In this document: piece by piece, positions 34,002 through 42,149 of the stretch
Layout: every line of letters begins with the position of its first letter
Numbering within the stretch: the first letter of the stretch is position 1
Assembly (NCBI GenBank): GCA_963833885.1
Contig: CAWHZU010000023.1
Span: 302,307-366,306 of the forward strand
DNA from: JASHPR01 sp963833885
GTDB taxonomy: Bacteria > Actinomycetota > Actinomycetes > Streptosporangiales > Streptosporangiaceae
Length of the DNA: 64,000 bases
Reading direction: 5' to 3'
Translations under genes and position numbers: made by a program
The notes under the pieces: model-generated
Database searches by the model: none
The model's input: only the letters and a program-made list of their open reading frames with translations
What the model was told of the DNA's origin: nothing

Positions 34002-35240
34002 ATGCTCCAGCTAGGACCAGTAGCCCGCAGGACAGGCCGTCTGGTTGCTGCGCTGGCTGGCCTGGCGGTCCTGGCGGCGTGCGGCTCGGTGCCCGGCGGA
34101 GCAGGCAAGGCGAGCGCCGGCCGAAGCCCGGCCGCGGTGACCGGCCCGTCTCCGGGGGCCGAGGCGGCCAGCCAGGCCAGAACGGGCTCTGCCAGTTCAC
34201 CGCCGGCCGGCTCGCCGGTGGCGCGGACCGGTGTGAAGCACTTCGACTTCCTGAACGGCGTTTCGTGTGCCTCCCCCGCGAACTGCACGGCAGTCGGCCA
34301 GTACTACCGGGCGGCCAGTGGCCCGCAGCTGACACTCGTCGAGCGGTGGAACGGCAGAGCATGGCGGGTCGAGCCGTCGCCCAGCATTGGCCGGGGCAGC
34401 ACCCTGGACAGCATGTCGTGCGCCAGCCCCACCAGCTGCACCGCCGTCGGCTCGCTCATCATCGGCTGGAACGGCGTGAGCTGGAAGGTCGAGCTGCGGT
34501 CCAGCCCGTTCGTCAGCGTCTCCTGCGCGGCGCCGAGCTCGTGCATGGCCGTCGGCGTCACACCCGGCGGCACGCCGGAGTCCGGGTACTTCGATGGCAC
34601 GAGCTGGAAGCTGCAGCCGATGCCCCGGCCTCGGCACCCGGCGCAAAACATCACCCTGGCCGCGGTCTCCTGCGCCGGGCCGGGCTTCTGCCTGGCGGTC
34701 GGCGACTACTCCTACGGGGTGGGCGCGATGCCCAGCCCGACGGCCCGGGACAAGACTTTCGCCGAACGCTGGAACGGGTCGTCCTGGCGGGTCATCCCCA
34801 CGGTCAACGTGGCGAGCTGGAACCAGCTCACCGCGGTCTCGTGCACATCACCGCGCTCGTGCACCGCGGTCGGCAGCAGCGCGTCACGGTTCGCGCTCGC
34901 CGAGCGCTGGGACGGCTCGGCGTGGACGATCCAGCGCGTACCCGAGGTGAACCGGACCGGCTCCACCGAGCTGACCGCCGTGTCGTGCAGCTCGGACAGC
35001 GCCTGCATGGCGGTGGGCACCTACAACGCGGGAATCACAGCTATCGCCGAGTCGTGGAATGGCGCCGCGTGGACGCTGCACCTGATGCCGGGCCCGCCGC
35101 ATCCGCAACCCTTCGTCCAGCCCGCCGGCCTGTCGTGCACCGGGCCCGCCGAATGCGTCGCGGTAGGAAACGACGGCCGCACGCTCGCCGAGATCTGGGC
35201 CGGCGCGCACTGGCAGATCACACCCACCCCCAGTCCGTAG
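34002..35240 (+). CDS. Secreted lipoprotein with Cys-paired beta-propeller-like repeats
   Basis: A 412-aa exported protein. Signal peptide ends LAVLAAC (Cys27), a lipobox. A Ser/Pro/Gly-rich linker follows to about residue 75. Then six to seven repeats of about 45 residues share the pattern L-x-x-VSCASPxxCxAVGxY ... ERWNGxxWxV, each with two Cys, likely forming a disulphide in a propeller blade. Such proteins are frequent in soil actinomycetes and their role is unknown (binding or cell-surface scaffold). No enzymatic motif. Stands alone between two stretches of gene remnants. Confidence 0.8.
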   Translation: MLQLGPVARRTGRLVAALAGLAVLAACGSVPGGAGKASAGRSPAAVTGPSPGAEAASQARTGSASSPPAGSPVARTGVKHFDFLNGVSCASPANCTAVGQYYRAASGPQLTLVERWNGRAWRVEPSPSIGRGSTLDSMSCASPTSCTAVGSLIIGWNGVSWKVELRSSPFVSVSCAAPSSCMAVGVTPGGTPESGYFDGTSWKLQPMPRPRHPAQNITLAAVSCAGPGFCLAVGDYSYGVGAMPSPTARDKTFAERWNGSSWRVIPTVNVASWNQLTAVSCTSPRSCTAVGSSASRFALAERWDGSAWTIQRVPEVNRTGSTELTAVSCSSDSACMAVGTYNAGITAIAESWNGAAWTLHLMPGPPHPQPFVQPAGLSCTGPAECVAVGNDGRTLAEIWAGAHWQITPTPSP

Positions 35241-35339
35241 GCCCCGTCCCAGCAACCAGGCGCTCGACGGTTTCGCAGGCCAGCTGGCCGCCTTCGCCGA
35301 GCCCGTCAGCACCTAGGTCGCGCTTCCCGGCTAGCCCAG

Positions 35340-35487
35340 GCTTTCGGCAGCTGCTCGTGCCGCAGGTGGATGAGCTTGACGCCGTTTCCTTTAAGTGCGC
35401 GAGGATCGGGAACGTGTGACCACCGTTGATCGCGAAGAGGCGCGTAACGCGCTGCTCGCCGAGCACGCGTGCAACGACAGCACCCGA
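35340..35487 (-). pseudogene. N-terminal remnant of a thiamine-diphosphate enzyme
   Basis: The minus strand reads VARVLGEQRVTRLFAINGG then HTFPILAHLKE, and after a one-base shift NGVKLIHLRHEQ. This is the start of acetolactate synthase-type ThDP enzymes, including the RHEQ with the catalytic Glu of the family. It breaks off after that. The last part runs into the 15-base hairpin-repeat piece at 35320-35334. Confidence 0.65.
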
Positions 35488-35916
35488 TCCATCTCTGGCA
35501 CCACAGACCTCCGCTGTCCCGGAATTATGCGAGTACTGGATTAACTCGCCAGATTAAGCATTAGTGGCCTCTCCTTGTCGGTCACCAGCAGCAACACCCT
35601 TCCCGCCCGACCCGTAAGGGAACTGAGCCACCATTAACAGTGGTCATAGTTCGGCTGCGGCGCGCCGGTCTGCATTCATTTTGCCAGGGCGTTTAGGGCA
35701 TGACGTGCGCTGACCGGCCAAACCGGGCTGGGCGGCGATGACAATTCGTAGTAGTTATTGACGCGGCCAGAAAGGACCCTTTATGGTCCTTAGCACCACG
35801 ATCGCGGACCTGTCCACATCCGCTTGACCCAGGACCACGCACAGCAAGCTCGGTGCCCGAAAGGGCGCCGATGCGATGCTGCCGTGCGCCCTGGCCCGCC
35901 CAAGGAGAACAGTTTC
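35488..35916. other. Upstream region of the sedolisin gene
   Basis: About 430 bases without a gene. A hairpin AAGGACC-ctttat-GGTCCTT occurs at 35772-35791, about 125 bases before the start codon, and would lie in the leader RNA. A/T-rich spots at 35,640-35,760 are promoter candidates. I recognise no known riboswitch. Confidence 0.4.
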
Positions 35917-38289
35917 TTGCGAATCGATCACGCCCGGCAACATCGACGGGCCCGAGCGGTCTACAGCCGCAGCTGGACTGTTTTAATCTCATCCGCAGCC
36001 CTGGTTATCGGCGGCCTGGCGTTTGCCGCGACCGCTTCAGCACAGCCAGCACACCCCGTCAGCTCCGCGGCTCGTGCCACGAGCGCCACGCGTGCCGGGA
36101 TAACGGTATCGGGAACGCCTGACTACCGGCGCGCATGCGCGGTCACAACAGCGCCAGGCAAGGATGCGTGCATGGTGCTGATCCGCACCAACGTGACGCA
36201 CCGCACGCAGGCAGCGATCGGCCCGGATCAGGCACCATCCGGCGACGGTTACGGACCATCCACCCTGCAGAGCGCCTACGCCCTTCCGTCGTCCACCGCG
36301 GGCAGCGGCGAGACGGTGGCTGTCGTCGACGCCTATGACGACCCTGATGCCGCCTCCGACCTCGCCACTTACCGCTCCGACTGGGGCCTGCCCGCTTGCG
36401 GCAGCGGCTGCTTCCAGAAGGTCAACGAAGAGGGCCAGGCCAGCCCGCTGCCGGCCGCAGCGGGCAGCAACGGATGGGACGTCGAGGAATCGCTCGACAT
36501 CGACATGGTGTCGGCGATCTGCCCGCTGTGCCACATCATCCTGGTCGAGGCGAACAGCGCCGACACCGCTGACCTGGGCGCCGGGGTGAACGCCGCGGTA
36601 TCGCTCGGCGCCGACTTCGTGTCCAACAGCTACGGCGGTTCGGAGTCGTCCTCCGACACAACCTACGACAGCGAGTACTACAACCATCCCGGCGTGGCGG
36701 TCACCGCTTCGGCCGGTGACGACGGATACGGCGTCTCCTACCCTGCCGCATCTCAGTACGTGACCTCCGTCGGCGGCACCTCGCTCAGCACCGCGTCGAA
36801 CTCGCGCGGCTGGACCGAGACCGTGTGGGGCAGCAGCTCCGGCGGCGAAGGTACCGGCTCTGGCTGCTCGGCGGATGACCCGAAGCCGTCCTGGCAGACC
36901 GACACCGGCTGCTCGAAGCGGACCGATAACGACGTCGCCGCAGTCGCGGATCCCAACACCGGCCTGGCGGTCTACGACACCTACAGCCAGGGCGGCTGGC
37001 TCGAGGTGGGCGGCACCAGCGCCTCCTCGCCGATCATCGCCGCCACGTTCGCGCTGGGCGGGACGCCAGCCGCGGGCACCTATCCCTCCTCTTACATCTA
37101 CAAGCACACCTCCAACCTGTTCGACGTCACATCCGGCGCCGACGGCTCCTGCAGCCCCACCTACCTGTGCACGGCCGGGGTGGGCTACGACGGGCCGACG
37201 GGCTGGGGGACGCCGGATGGTGTGACCGCGTTCAGCGGCAGCTCGACAACGGGCAACACCGTCACGGTGACCAACCCCAGCAGCCAGACCGGCACCGCGG
37301 GGACAGCGGTCAGCCTGCAGATCAAGGCCACCGACTCGGCAAGCGGCCAGACGCTGACCTACAGCGCCACCGGCCTGCCCGCCGGGCTGTCCATCAACTC
37401 CACCACCGGCCTGATCTCAGGCACCCCCACCACAGCGGGCAGCTCCAGTGTCACGGTGACCGCCAAAGACACCACCGGCGCCACCGGATCAGCCTCCTTC
37501 ACCTGGACGATCAGCTCGACAACGGGCAACACCGTCACGGTGACCAGCCCCGGCAGCCAGACCGGCACCGTGGGGACAGCGGTCAGCCTGCAGATCAAGG
37601 CCACCGACTCGGCAAGCGGCCAGACGCTGACCTACAGCGCCACCGGCCTGCCCGCCGGGCTGTCCATCAACTCCACCACCGGCCTGATCTCAGGCACCCC
37701 CACCACGGCAGGCAGCTCCAGCGTCACGGTGACCGCCAAAGACACCACCGGTGCCACCGGATCAGCCTCCTTCACCTGGACGGTCAGTGCCGCCACCGGC
37801 TGCACCGCACAGCAGCTCCTTGGCAACCCTGGCTTCCGGACCGGCAGCCTTTCGCCGTGGACCGCCACGTCGGGAGTGCTCGCCAACGTCGATGACGGTG
37901 TGCCTTCGTACCCATCGAGCGACCCATACCTGGCATGGCTCGACGGTTACGGCGGTGCCCACACCGACACCCTGGCCCAGACCGTCACGATCCCGGCCAC
38001 CTGCAAGAACGCAACCCTGTCGTTCTGGCTTTACATCAACTCCGACGATCCAACCAACAAGGCATACGACACCTTCACCATTCAGGTCCTCAACTCCAGC
38101 GGCACCGTGCTGGCGACGCTGGGAACGCTCTCCAACGAGAACGAGGGCAGCGGCTACGTCGAGCACTCCTACTCGGTGGCGCCGTACATCGGGCAGACGA
38201 TCACCATCAAGTTCACCGGCAAGGAGACTCTCGGCGACGGTTACGACACTAATTTCTTTGAAGACGACAACGCACTGAACGTCTCCTGA
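35917..38289 (+). CDS. Sedolisin-type (S53) secreted peptidase with tandem Ig-like domains
   Basis: Acid peptidase of about 790 aa. Start TTG 35917 has AAGGAG nine bases upstream. A signal peptide follows (TVLISSAALVIGGLAFAATASAQP). The catalytic domain has the Glu/Asp of WDVEESLDIDM and the nucleophile Ser in GGTSASSP, with VVDAYDDPDA typical of S53. No long pro-domain is seen, unlike classic sedolisins. Two near-identical 91-residue Ig-like (putative Ig, He_PIG-type) domains follow, then a C-terminal beta-sandwich (LLGNPGFRTGSLSPW...), which may bind carbohydrate or surfaces. A strong terminator lies behind the stop. Confidence 0.88.
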   Translation: MRIDHARQHRRARAVYSRSWTVLISSAALVIGGLAFAATASAQPAHPVSSAARATSATRAGITVSGTPDYRRACAVTTAPGKDACMVLIRTNVTHRTQAAIGPDQAPSGDGYGPSTLQSAYALPSSTAGSGETVAVVDAYDDPDAASDLATYRSDWGLPACGSGCFQKVNEEGQASPLPAAAGSNGWDVEESLDIDMVSAICPLCHIILVEANSADTADLGAGVNAAVSLGADFVSNSYGGSESSSDTTYDSEYYNHPGVAVTASAGDDGYGVSYPAASQYVTSVGGTSLSTASNSRGWTETVWGSSSGGEGTGSGCSADDPKPSWQTDTGCSKRTDNDVAAVADPNTGLAVYDTYSQGGWLEVGGTSASSPIIAATFALGGTPAAGTYPSSYIYKHTSNLFDVTSGADGSCSPTYLCTAGVGYDGPTGWGTPDGVTAFSGSSTTGNTVTVTNPSSQTGTAGTAVSLQIKATDSASGQTLTYSATGLPAGLSINSTTGLISGTPTTAGSSSVTVTAKDTTGATGSASFTWTISSTTGNTVTVTSPGSQTGTVGTAVSLQIKATDSASGQTLTYSATGLPAGLSINSTTGLISGTPTTAGSSSVTVTAKDTTGATGSASFTWTVSAATGCTAQQLLGNPGFRTGSLSPWTATSGVLANVDDGVPSYPSSDPYLAWLDGYGGAHTDTLAQTVTIPATCKNATLSFWLYINSDDPTNKAYDTFTIQVLNSSGTVLATLGTLSNENEGSGYVEHSYSVAPYIGQTITIKFTGKETLGDGYDTNFFEDDNALNVS
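37241..37786 (+). repeat. Tandem 273-bp repeat (two Ig-like domains)
   Basis: Two units with period 273 bp (91 codons), starting at 37241 and 37514 with gctcgacaacgggcaacac. They differ at only a few bases, so the duplication is recent or kept alike by gene conversion. Confidence 0.9.
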
Positions 38290-38308
38290 CATCAGCAGCA
38301 GCACAGCG

Positions 38309-38340
38309 CTGGGGCGGCTCGGGATTCCGAGCCGCCCCAG
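38309..38340 (+). terminator. Strong hairpin terminator after the sedolisin gene
   Basis: Perfect 14-bp stem, CTGGGGCGGCTCGG against CCGAGCCGCCCCAG, with a GATT loop, 20 bases after the stop codon. No clear U-tract. Confidence 0.8.
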
Positions 38341-38406
38341 TGGCAACCACACGCTCTGCCCGAGACACATCCCGCTGCGGTGCTGCTCACGCCGAAGTCC
38401 CCGGGC

Positions 38407-38691
38407 TCAGCACCGCTCCAGCAGCGTGTCAGCGAATTCCCATCGCCAGGTCGCGGACCCCGGCTCGGCGGGCGGCGTGATGATCACGGCCCGGCTGTCG
38501 CCGCGGCCCGCGCGGTCGATCACCTCGGCCAGCCCGAGCATCAGCGCGGTCGAGCACGGAGTGCCGGTCAGCCGCACCGCCGCCCCGGCCCCGCACTCGG
38601 CCCGCAGCCCTTCCGGCCCCAGCGCGAGCACCACGATCGCGTCGGCCCGCACGAGCACGTCGCCCTGCGCCCGCACCCAGACGCTGCCCAC
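38407..38691 (-). CDS. Hypothetical protein, 94 aa
   Basis: Starts at GTG directly after the TAG of the methyltransferase gene (no gap), so both are translated together. Small alpha/beta protein: VWVRAQGDVLVRADAIVVLALG, then SRAVIITPPAEPGSATWRWE near the end. Two Cys in the middle (ECGAG, TPCST) and one at the C-terminus. I do not recognise the family. A truncated copy of its 3' end lies at 31901-31985. Confidence 0.65.
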   Translation of the reverse strand: MGSVWVRAQGDVLVRADAIVVLALGPEGLRAECGAGAAVRLTGTPCSTALMLGLAEVIDRAGRGDSRAVIITPPAEPGSATWRWEFADTLLERC

Positions 38692-39534
38692 CTACCCGCC
38701 CGCACCGCTGGGTGCCTGACGCGCGAGCGTGTAGCAGACCGTGCGGACGCGCGCGATACTCCCGTCGCCGTCGCGCAGTCCTTCGAGGGTCTTGAACGCA
38801 ACGCCACGCGCCTGGTCACGCCGGCTATCCGGAATGTGGCGCCAGACCAGGGCGGGCGCCTGGGTCCAGGACGACTCCCACCAGTGTTCCGGGCTCTCGT
38901 ACCGGGTGGTGACCGGCTCGACGACGGTGCGCACGTCGCGGCAGCCGTCGAGCAGGGCCTCGGCGCGGCCGACCGACGTCCAGCCGTGCCGCTGCCGGAA
39001 CGCGTTCCAGCCCTCCTGCCCGTCCGGCAGGAACTCGTCGACGGCGGCATACACCGGCTCCAGGCGGGGGTCTTCGGCGATCACCCAGGTGAACGCGAGA
39101 ATCCCGCCGGGACGGAGCAGGTTCCGCCACCGGGCCACCGTGGCTGCGGGGTCGGCCAGCAGGTACACCACGAACGACGCCAGCACCGCATCAAAGCTCG
39201 CTGGGCCGAACGATGGCTCCGAGGCGTCAACGTTCAGGAAAACCACGTTGGTTAGGCCCTCGGCCAGGGCGGCCTGCCGGGCGCGGGTGAGCATGGGCCC
39301 GGCGAGATCGATGCCGGTGACCCGGCCGCCCGGGGCGACCGCGCGGGCCGCGGGGATCGAGACGGCCCCGGCGCCGCAGCCGGCGTCGAGGACGCACATG
39401 CCGGGGGCGAGCCCGGCGAGGGCAAGCAGGCGGGTGGCGACCGGCTGGTTCCAGGCGGCGCCGCTGGTGTCCCACCGCGGGGCCAGTGTGGAGTACGCGC
39501 CGGCCACGCGGGCGGTCAGGTCGCTGCCGGTCAC
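38692..39534 (-). CDS. Class I SAM-dependent methyltransferase
   Basis: A 280-aa UbiE/Methyltransf_11-type enzyme. Motif I is VLDAGCGAGAVSIPAARAV, the acidic end of beta-2 is TGIDLAGPML, FDAVLASFVVYLL is at beta-4 and LLRPGGILAFTWV is the post-motif. The C-terminal 120 residues form the substrate lid, with WWESSWTQAPALVWRHI. It starts one base after the stop of the substrate-binding lipoprotein gene. Substrate unknown, small molecule likely. Confidence 0.9.
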   Translation of the reverse strand: MTGSDLTARVAGAYSTLAPRWDTSGAAWNQPVATRLLALAGLAPGMCVLDAGCGAGAVSIPAARAVAPGGRVTGIDLAGPMLTRARQAALAEGLTNVVFLNVDASEPSFGPASFDAVLASFVVYLLADPAATVARWRNLLRPGGILAFTWVIAEDPRLEPVYAAVDEFLPDGQEGWNAFRQRHGWTSVGRAEALLDGCRDVRTVVEPVTTRYESPEHWWESSWTQAPALVWRHIPDSRRDQARGVAFKTLEGLRDGDGSIARVRTVCYTLARQAPSGAGG

Positions 39535-39535
39535 G

Positions 39536-40507
39536 TCACGGCCCGGTGATCTGCTTGACGTTGAACGGGCTGGACAGCTGGCCGTAGCGCAGCATCAGGT
39601 CCGCGTCCCGCTGTATCTGCACCGGGTCTAAATCGATCGGGAACGCGCCGGTCGCCATCACGTCGACCACGTTAGCGCTCAGGTGCAGCTGCTTCTCCAG
39701 CGTGCGCTGGAGCGCGGCCGGGTCGGTGGCGGCGATCCGGTTGCCTTGCTCGATCGCGGTGGTGAACGCCCTGGCGGTGCGCGGGTAGCGGGCGGCCCAG
39801 GAAGCGAGGGCGCCGTAGCCGTTGATCGGGAAGTTCGCGCTCGCCCCGGTGTCGATGTCGGCCAGATCGTAGTCGCCATAGCGTTCGGCGGCCTCGGAGA
39901 CGTACGGCTCGACCTCGTAGATCGCGTCGACCCGGCCCGCCGCCAACGCCGCGGGCATGACCGGGAACGGGATGGCCACCACGTGAACCTGGCCCGGGGC
40001 GATCCGGTATGGCGCCAGCGCGGTGTACAGCAGGTCGGTGGTCACGCTGTCGACCGCGTTGACCGCGATCGTCTTGCCCCTGAGCTGGGCCGGTGTGGTA
40101 AGCCGGGAATGCGGCGGGCTCATGATCTCCTGCACCTGCGGGCCGAGCGCGTAGCCGGCGGCCAGAATCCGCATCTTCGCGACCCCGGCCGCGGTGGCGG
40201 CAATATACGTCGTGTACTGGCCAGAGAGCACGTCCACCGAGCCGTGCAGCAGCGCGGGGATGTCGGCCGTGGGGTTCTCGGTGGACTTGATCGTCACGTG
40301 CAGCCCGGCCTTCTGGAAGAGGCCGTCGTCCTGGGCGATGTAGAGTCCGGCAGCGCCCTCGGCGGGCACCGCCATCACGGTCAGGTTCGTGAGCTCTGGT
40401 GCCGTGGCCGGTCTGGCCGAGGCCGTGCCGCACCCGGCGAGAGCCGTGGCGGTCGTGATGGTGAGGAGTGCCGCCGCCAGGGCGTGGCGGGGCATGCGCA
40501 AGCGCAT
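39536..40507 (-). CDS. ABC transporter substrate-binding lipoprotein (NMT1/SsuA-like)
   Basis: A 323-aa lipoprotein. Signal and lipobox TTATALAGC (Cys26). The fold is that of NMT1/THI5/SsuA/TauA-type binding proteins: LTVMAVPAEGAAGLYIAQDDGLFQKAGLHV is the standard start, LLHGSVDVLSGQYTTYI and LRGKTIAVNAVDSVTTDLL follow. These proteins feed sulfonates, nitrate, pyrimidine precursors or similar to an ABC importer. No permease or ATPase is adjacent, so it must use one encoded elsewhere. First gene of a three-gene operon with a methyltransferase and a hypothetical protein. Confidence 0.9.
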   Translation of the reverse strand: MRLRMPRHALAAALLTITTATALAGCGTASARPATAPELTNLTVMAVPAEGAAGLYIAQDDGLFQKAGLHVTIKSTENPTADIPALLHGSVDVLSGQYTTYIAATAAGVAKMRILAAGYALGPQVQEIMSPPHSRLTTPAQLRGKTIAVNAVDSVTTDLLYTALAPYRIAPGQVHVVAIPFPVMPAALAAGRVDAIYEVEPYVSEAAERYGDYDLADIDTGASANFPINGYGALASWAARYPRTARAFTTAIEQGNRIAATDPAALQRTLEKQLHLSANVVDVMATGAFPIDLDPVQIQRDADLMLRYGQLSSPFNVKQITGP

Positions 40508-40641
40508 ACTGGGGTCACCTCTCTTGCGATGGGGAGGCTGCGAAGACCCGGCCTGGTTTGGCGACGAGCGCCGGGTCTTCGCGTTGCTCAGGTTTGGTGG
40601 GAACTCTGGCTCGGGGAACTCTGGCCAGGGGCGGCTCGGAA

Positions 40642-40866
40642 CTACCGCCGCGGCGGAGCCCGGCTGATCTGCTCGGCCAGGTCAGCGGCCGTGACGGCGG
40701 TCAGCGCGTCGGCGCGCCGCGCGTTCTTCAGCGGGTAGGCGCGAAACTGCCGGGTGGGCGCCAGCCAGATGATCACATAGTCCGGATGCTCGTTCCGCAG
40801 CCGCGCCACCTCCAGCCACCGCTCCGCCTCGCCCCCGGACGGCTGCTCTGGCTCACTGGTGCTCAC
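40642..40866 (-). CDS. Hypothetical protein, 74 aa
   Basis: Begins at GTG 40866, overlapping the stop of the DUF574-type methyltransferase by four bases (GTGA). MSTSEPEQPSG then ERWLEVARLRNEHPDYVIIW and FRAYPLKNARRADALTAV. One compact alpha/beta piece, no motif I know. Translational coupling to the methyltransferase is the main reason to accept this start. A longer frame upstream overlaps the methyltransferase and is not coding. Confidence 0.6.
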   Translation of the reverse strand: MSTSEPEQPSGGEAERWLEVARLRNEHPDYVIIWLAPTRQFRAYPLKNARRADALTAVTAADLAEQISRAPPRR

Positions 40867-41687
40867 CAGGCTCGCCTCGCCCGCTTGCGGGCCATCCCGG
40901 CGTAGACGTCGGTGACCTGCGTGGCTACCGCGTCCGGCCGCCATTCACTGACCGGGACCACGCCAGGCGGAACCAGCGATAGGTCCCCGAACAGCTCAGT
41001 GACCTGGGAGTGGGTGCGGGGATAGATGGCGGTCGGCACGAGCGCGTTGTACGCCGCCACTCCCCCGCCCACCGCCTCCGGCGCGGAGTCGGCGGTCAGG
41101 TGCGAAATGACCACCGAACTCCCCGCCGTCAGCGGCCCGACCAGCGCGGTCACGATTCCGGCCGGGTCGTCCTTGTCATCGATGAAGTGCAGGACCGCGA
41201 GCAGTAAGACCGCGACCGGCAGGTTGAAGTCCAGCGTCCGCCGCGCCTCCTTGAGGATGTACTCGGTGTCCCGCAGGTCGGCATGCAGGTAGTCGCAGGA
41301 CCCCTCGTCGGTGCTGGCCAGTAACGCACGAGCATGCGTCATCACGAGCGGGTCGTTGTCGACGTAGAGCACCCGCGAATACGGGTCGACGAGCTGGGCG
41401 ACCTCGTGCGTGTTGTCCGGCGCAGGCAGCCCGGTCCCAATGTCGATGAACTGCCGCACCCCGTAGCACCGCGCCAGGTGCCGCACCGCCCGCCCAAGGA
41501 ACTGCCGGTTAGCCACAGCCCCGTCAACGACCTGCGGCCGCTCGCGTATCACCCGGTCCGCGACCTCACGGTCGGACTCGAAGTGATCCTTCCCATCCAG
41601 CCAGACGTTGTAGACCCGCGCAGGGTGCGGCACAGCGGAATCGAACGGCGCTAGCTCGCCCCGTCCAGGGCTTTCAATATGCGGCAT
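40863..41687 (-). CDS. SAM-dependent methyltransferase, DUF574 (Methyltransf_19) type
   Basis: A 274-aa member of an actinomycete-specific family. PHPARVYNVWLDGKDHFESDREVADRV at the N-terminus is its hallmark. FIDIGTGLPAPDNTHEVAQL is SAM motif I, VLYVDNDPLV the acidic motif, and VAVLLLAVLHFIDD the motif IV region. Streptomyces often have many such genes next to small DNA-binding regulators. Here a GntR-type regulator is divergent at 41838. Substrate unknown. Two palindromic operator-like repeats lie between the two genes. Confidence 0.9.
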   Translation of the reverse strand: MPHIESPGRGELAPFDSAVPHPARVYNVWLDGKDHFESDREVADRVIRERPQVVDGAVANRQFLGRAVRHLARCYGVRQFIDIGTGLPAPDNTHEVAQLVDPYSRVLYVDNDPLVMTHARALLASTDEGSCDYLHADLRDTEYILKEARRTLDFNLPVAVLLLAVLHFIDDKDDPAGIVTALVGPLTAGSSVVISHLTADSAPEAVGGGVAAYNALVPTAIYPRTHSQVTELFGDLSLVPPGVVPVSEWRPDAVATQVTDVYAGMARKRARRAW

Positions 41688-41757
41688 TTGCAGCTTCCTA
41701 CGTTTCGATTGACCCTCCGTCCGGGCGAAGGATCCGGGCGTGCCTTCAACATATCTC

Positions 41758-41790
41758 GCTACGTATCGCTGCGTCTAGCTACGTAGCGCT
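41758..41790. promoter_or_regulatory. Paired GCTACGTA operator in the divergent promoter
   Basis: GCTACGTATCGCT (41758-41770) and GCTACGTAGCGCT (41778-41790) are direct repeats 20 bp apart, two helical turns. Each core is (nearly) palindromic: GCTACGTAGC is perfect. They sit between the DUF574 methyltransferase and the GntR-type gene, fitting a dimeric regulator that controls both. Confidence 0.6.
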
Positions 41791-41837
41791 CTGTAGCTCG
41801 GCGAATACCCACGGTCAGGTACGGGCACGCTGGCCAT

Positions 41838-42116
41838 GTGGAGAAGAAGCTCGACATCGAGATCGACTACGAGGCGCCCGAGCCGCCTCACAAGCAGATA
41901 GCCAGGTGGCTTCGAGACAGGGTCCAGTCTGGTGAGTATCCGCCCGGGCGTCGGATACCGAGCGAGAAAGACATCATGGATCTGAGCGGCGTAGCCCGCA
42001 CGACCGCGCGCCGCGCTGTCGAAGTGCTTCGGAACGAGGGCCTGGTCGTGACGACTCAGGGCCGAGGCACGTATGTAGCGGACCGCTCATCTACTGCAGA
42101 TCCCGCTGCGACCTGA
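41838..42116 (+). CDS. Small GntR-family winged-helix regulator
   Basis: A 92-aa protein consisting of a GntR-type winged HTH only. EPPHKQIARWLRDRVQSGEYPPGRRIPSEKDIMDLSGVARTTARRAVEVLRNEGLVVTTQGRGTYVA is a textbook GntR DNA-binding domain, with recognition helix ARTTARRAVEVL. There is no ligand domain. Start GTG 41838. The repeated GCTACGTA sites 50-80 bases upstream are its likely operators, so it should control itself and the divergent methyltransferase. Confidence 0.9.
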   Translation: MEKKLDIEIDYEAPEPPHKQIARWLRDRVQSGEYPPGRRIPSEKDIMDLSGVARTTARRAVEVLRNEGLVVTTQGRGTYVADRSSTADPAAT

Positions 42117-42149
42117 CAGCGACCATGACGCCAGCCAGGACCCAGACTT

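Noticed and set aside
35772..35791. Riboswitch in front of the sedolisin gene
   Set aside because: Only one short hairpin is seen, with no conserved core of a known riboswitch class.
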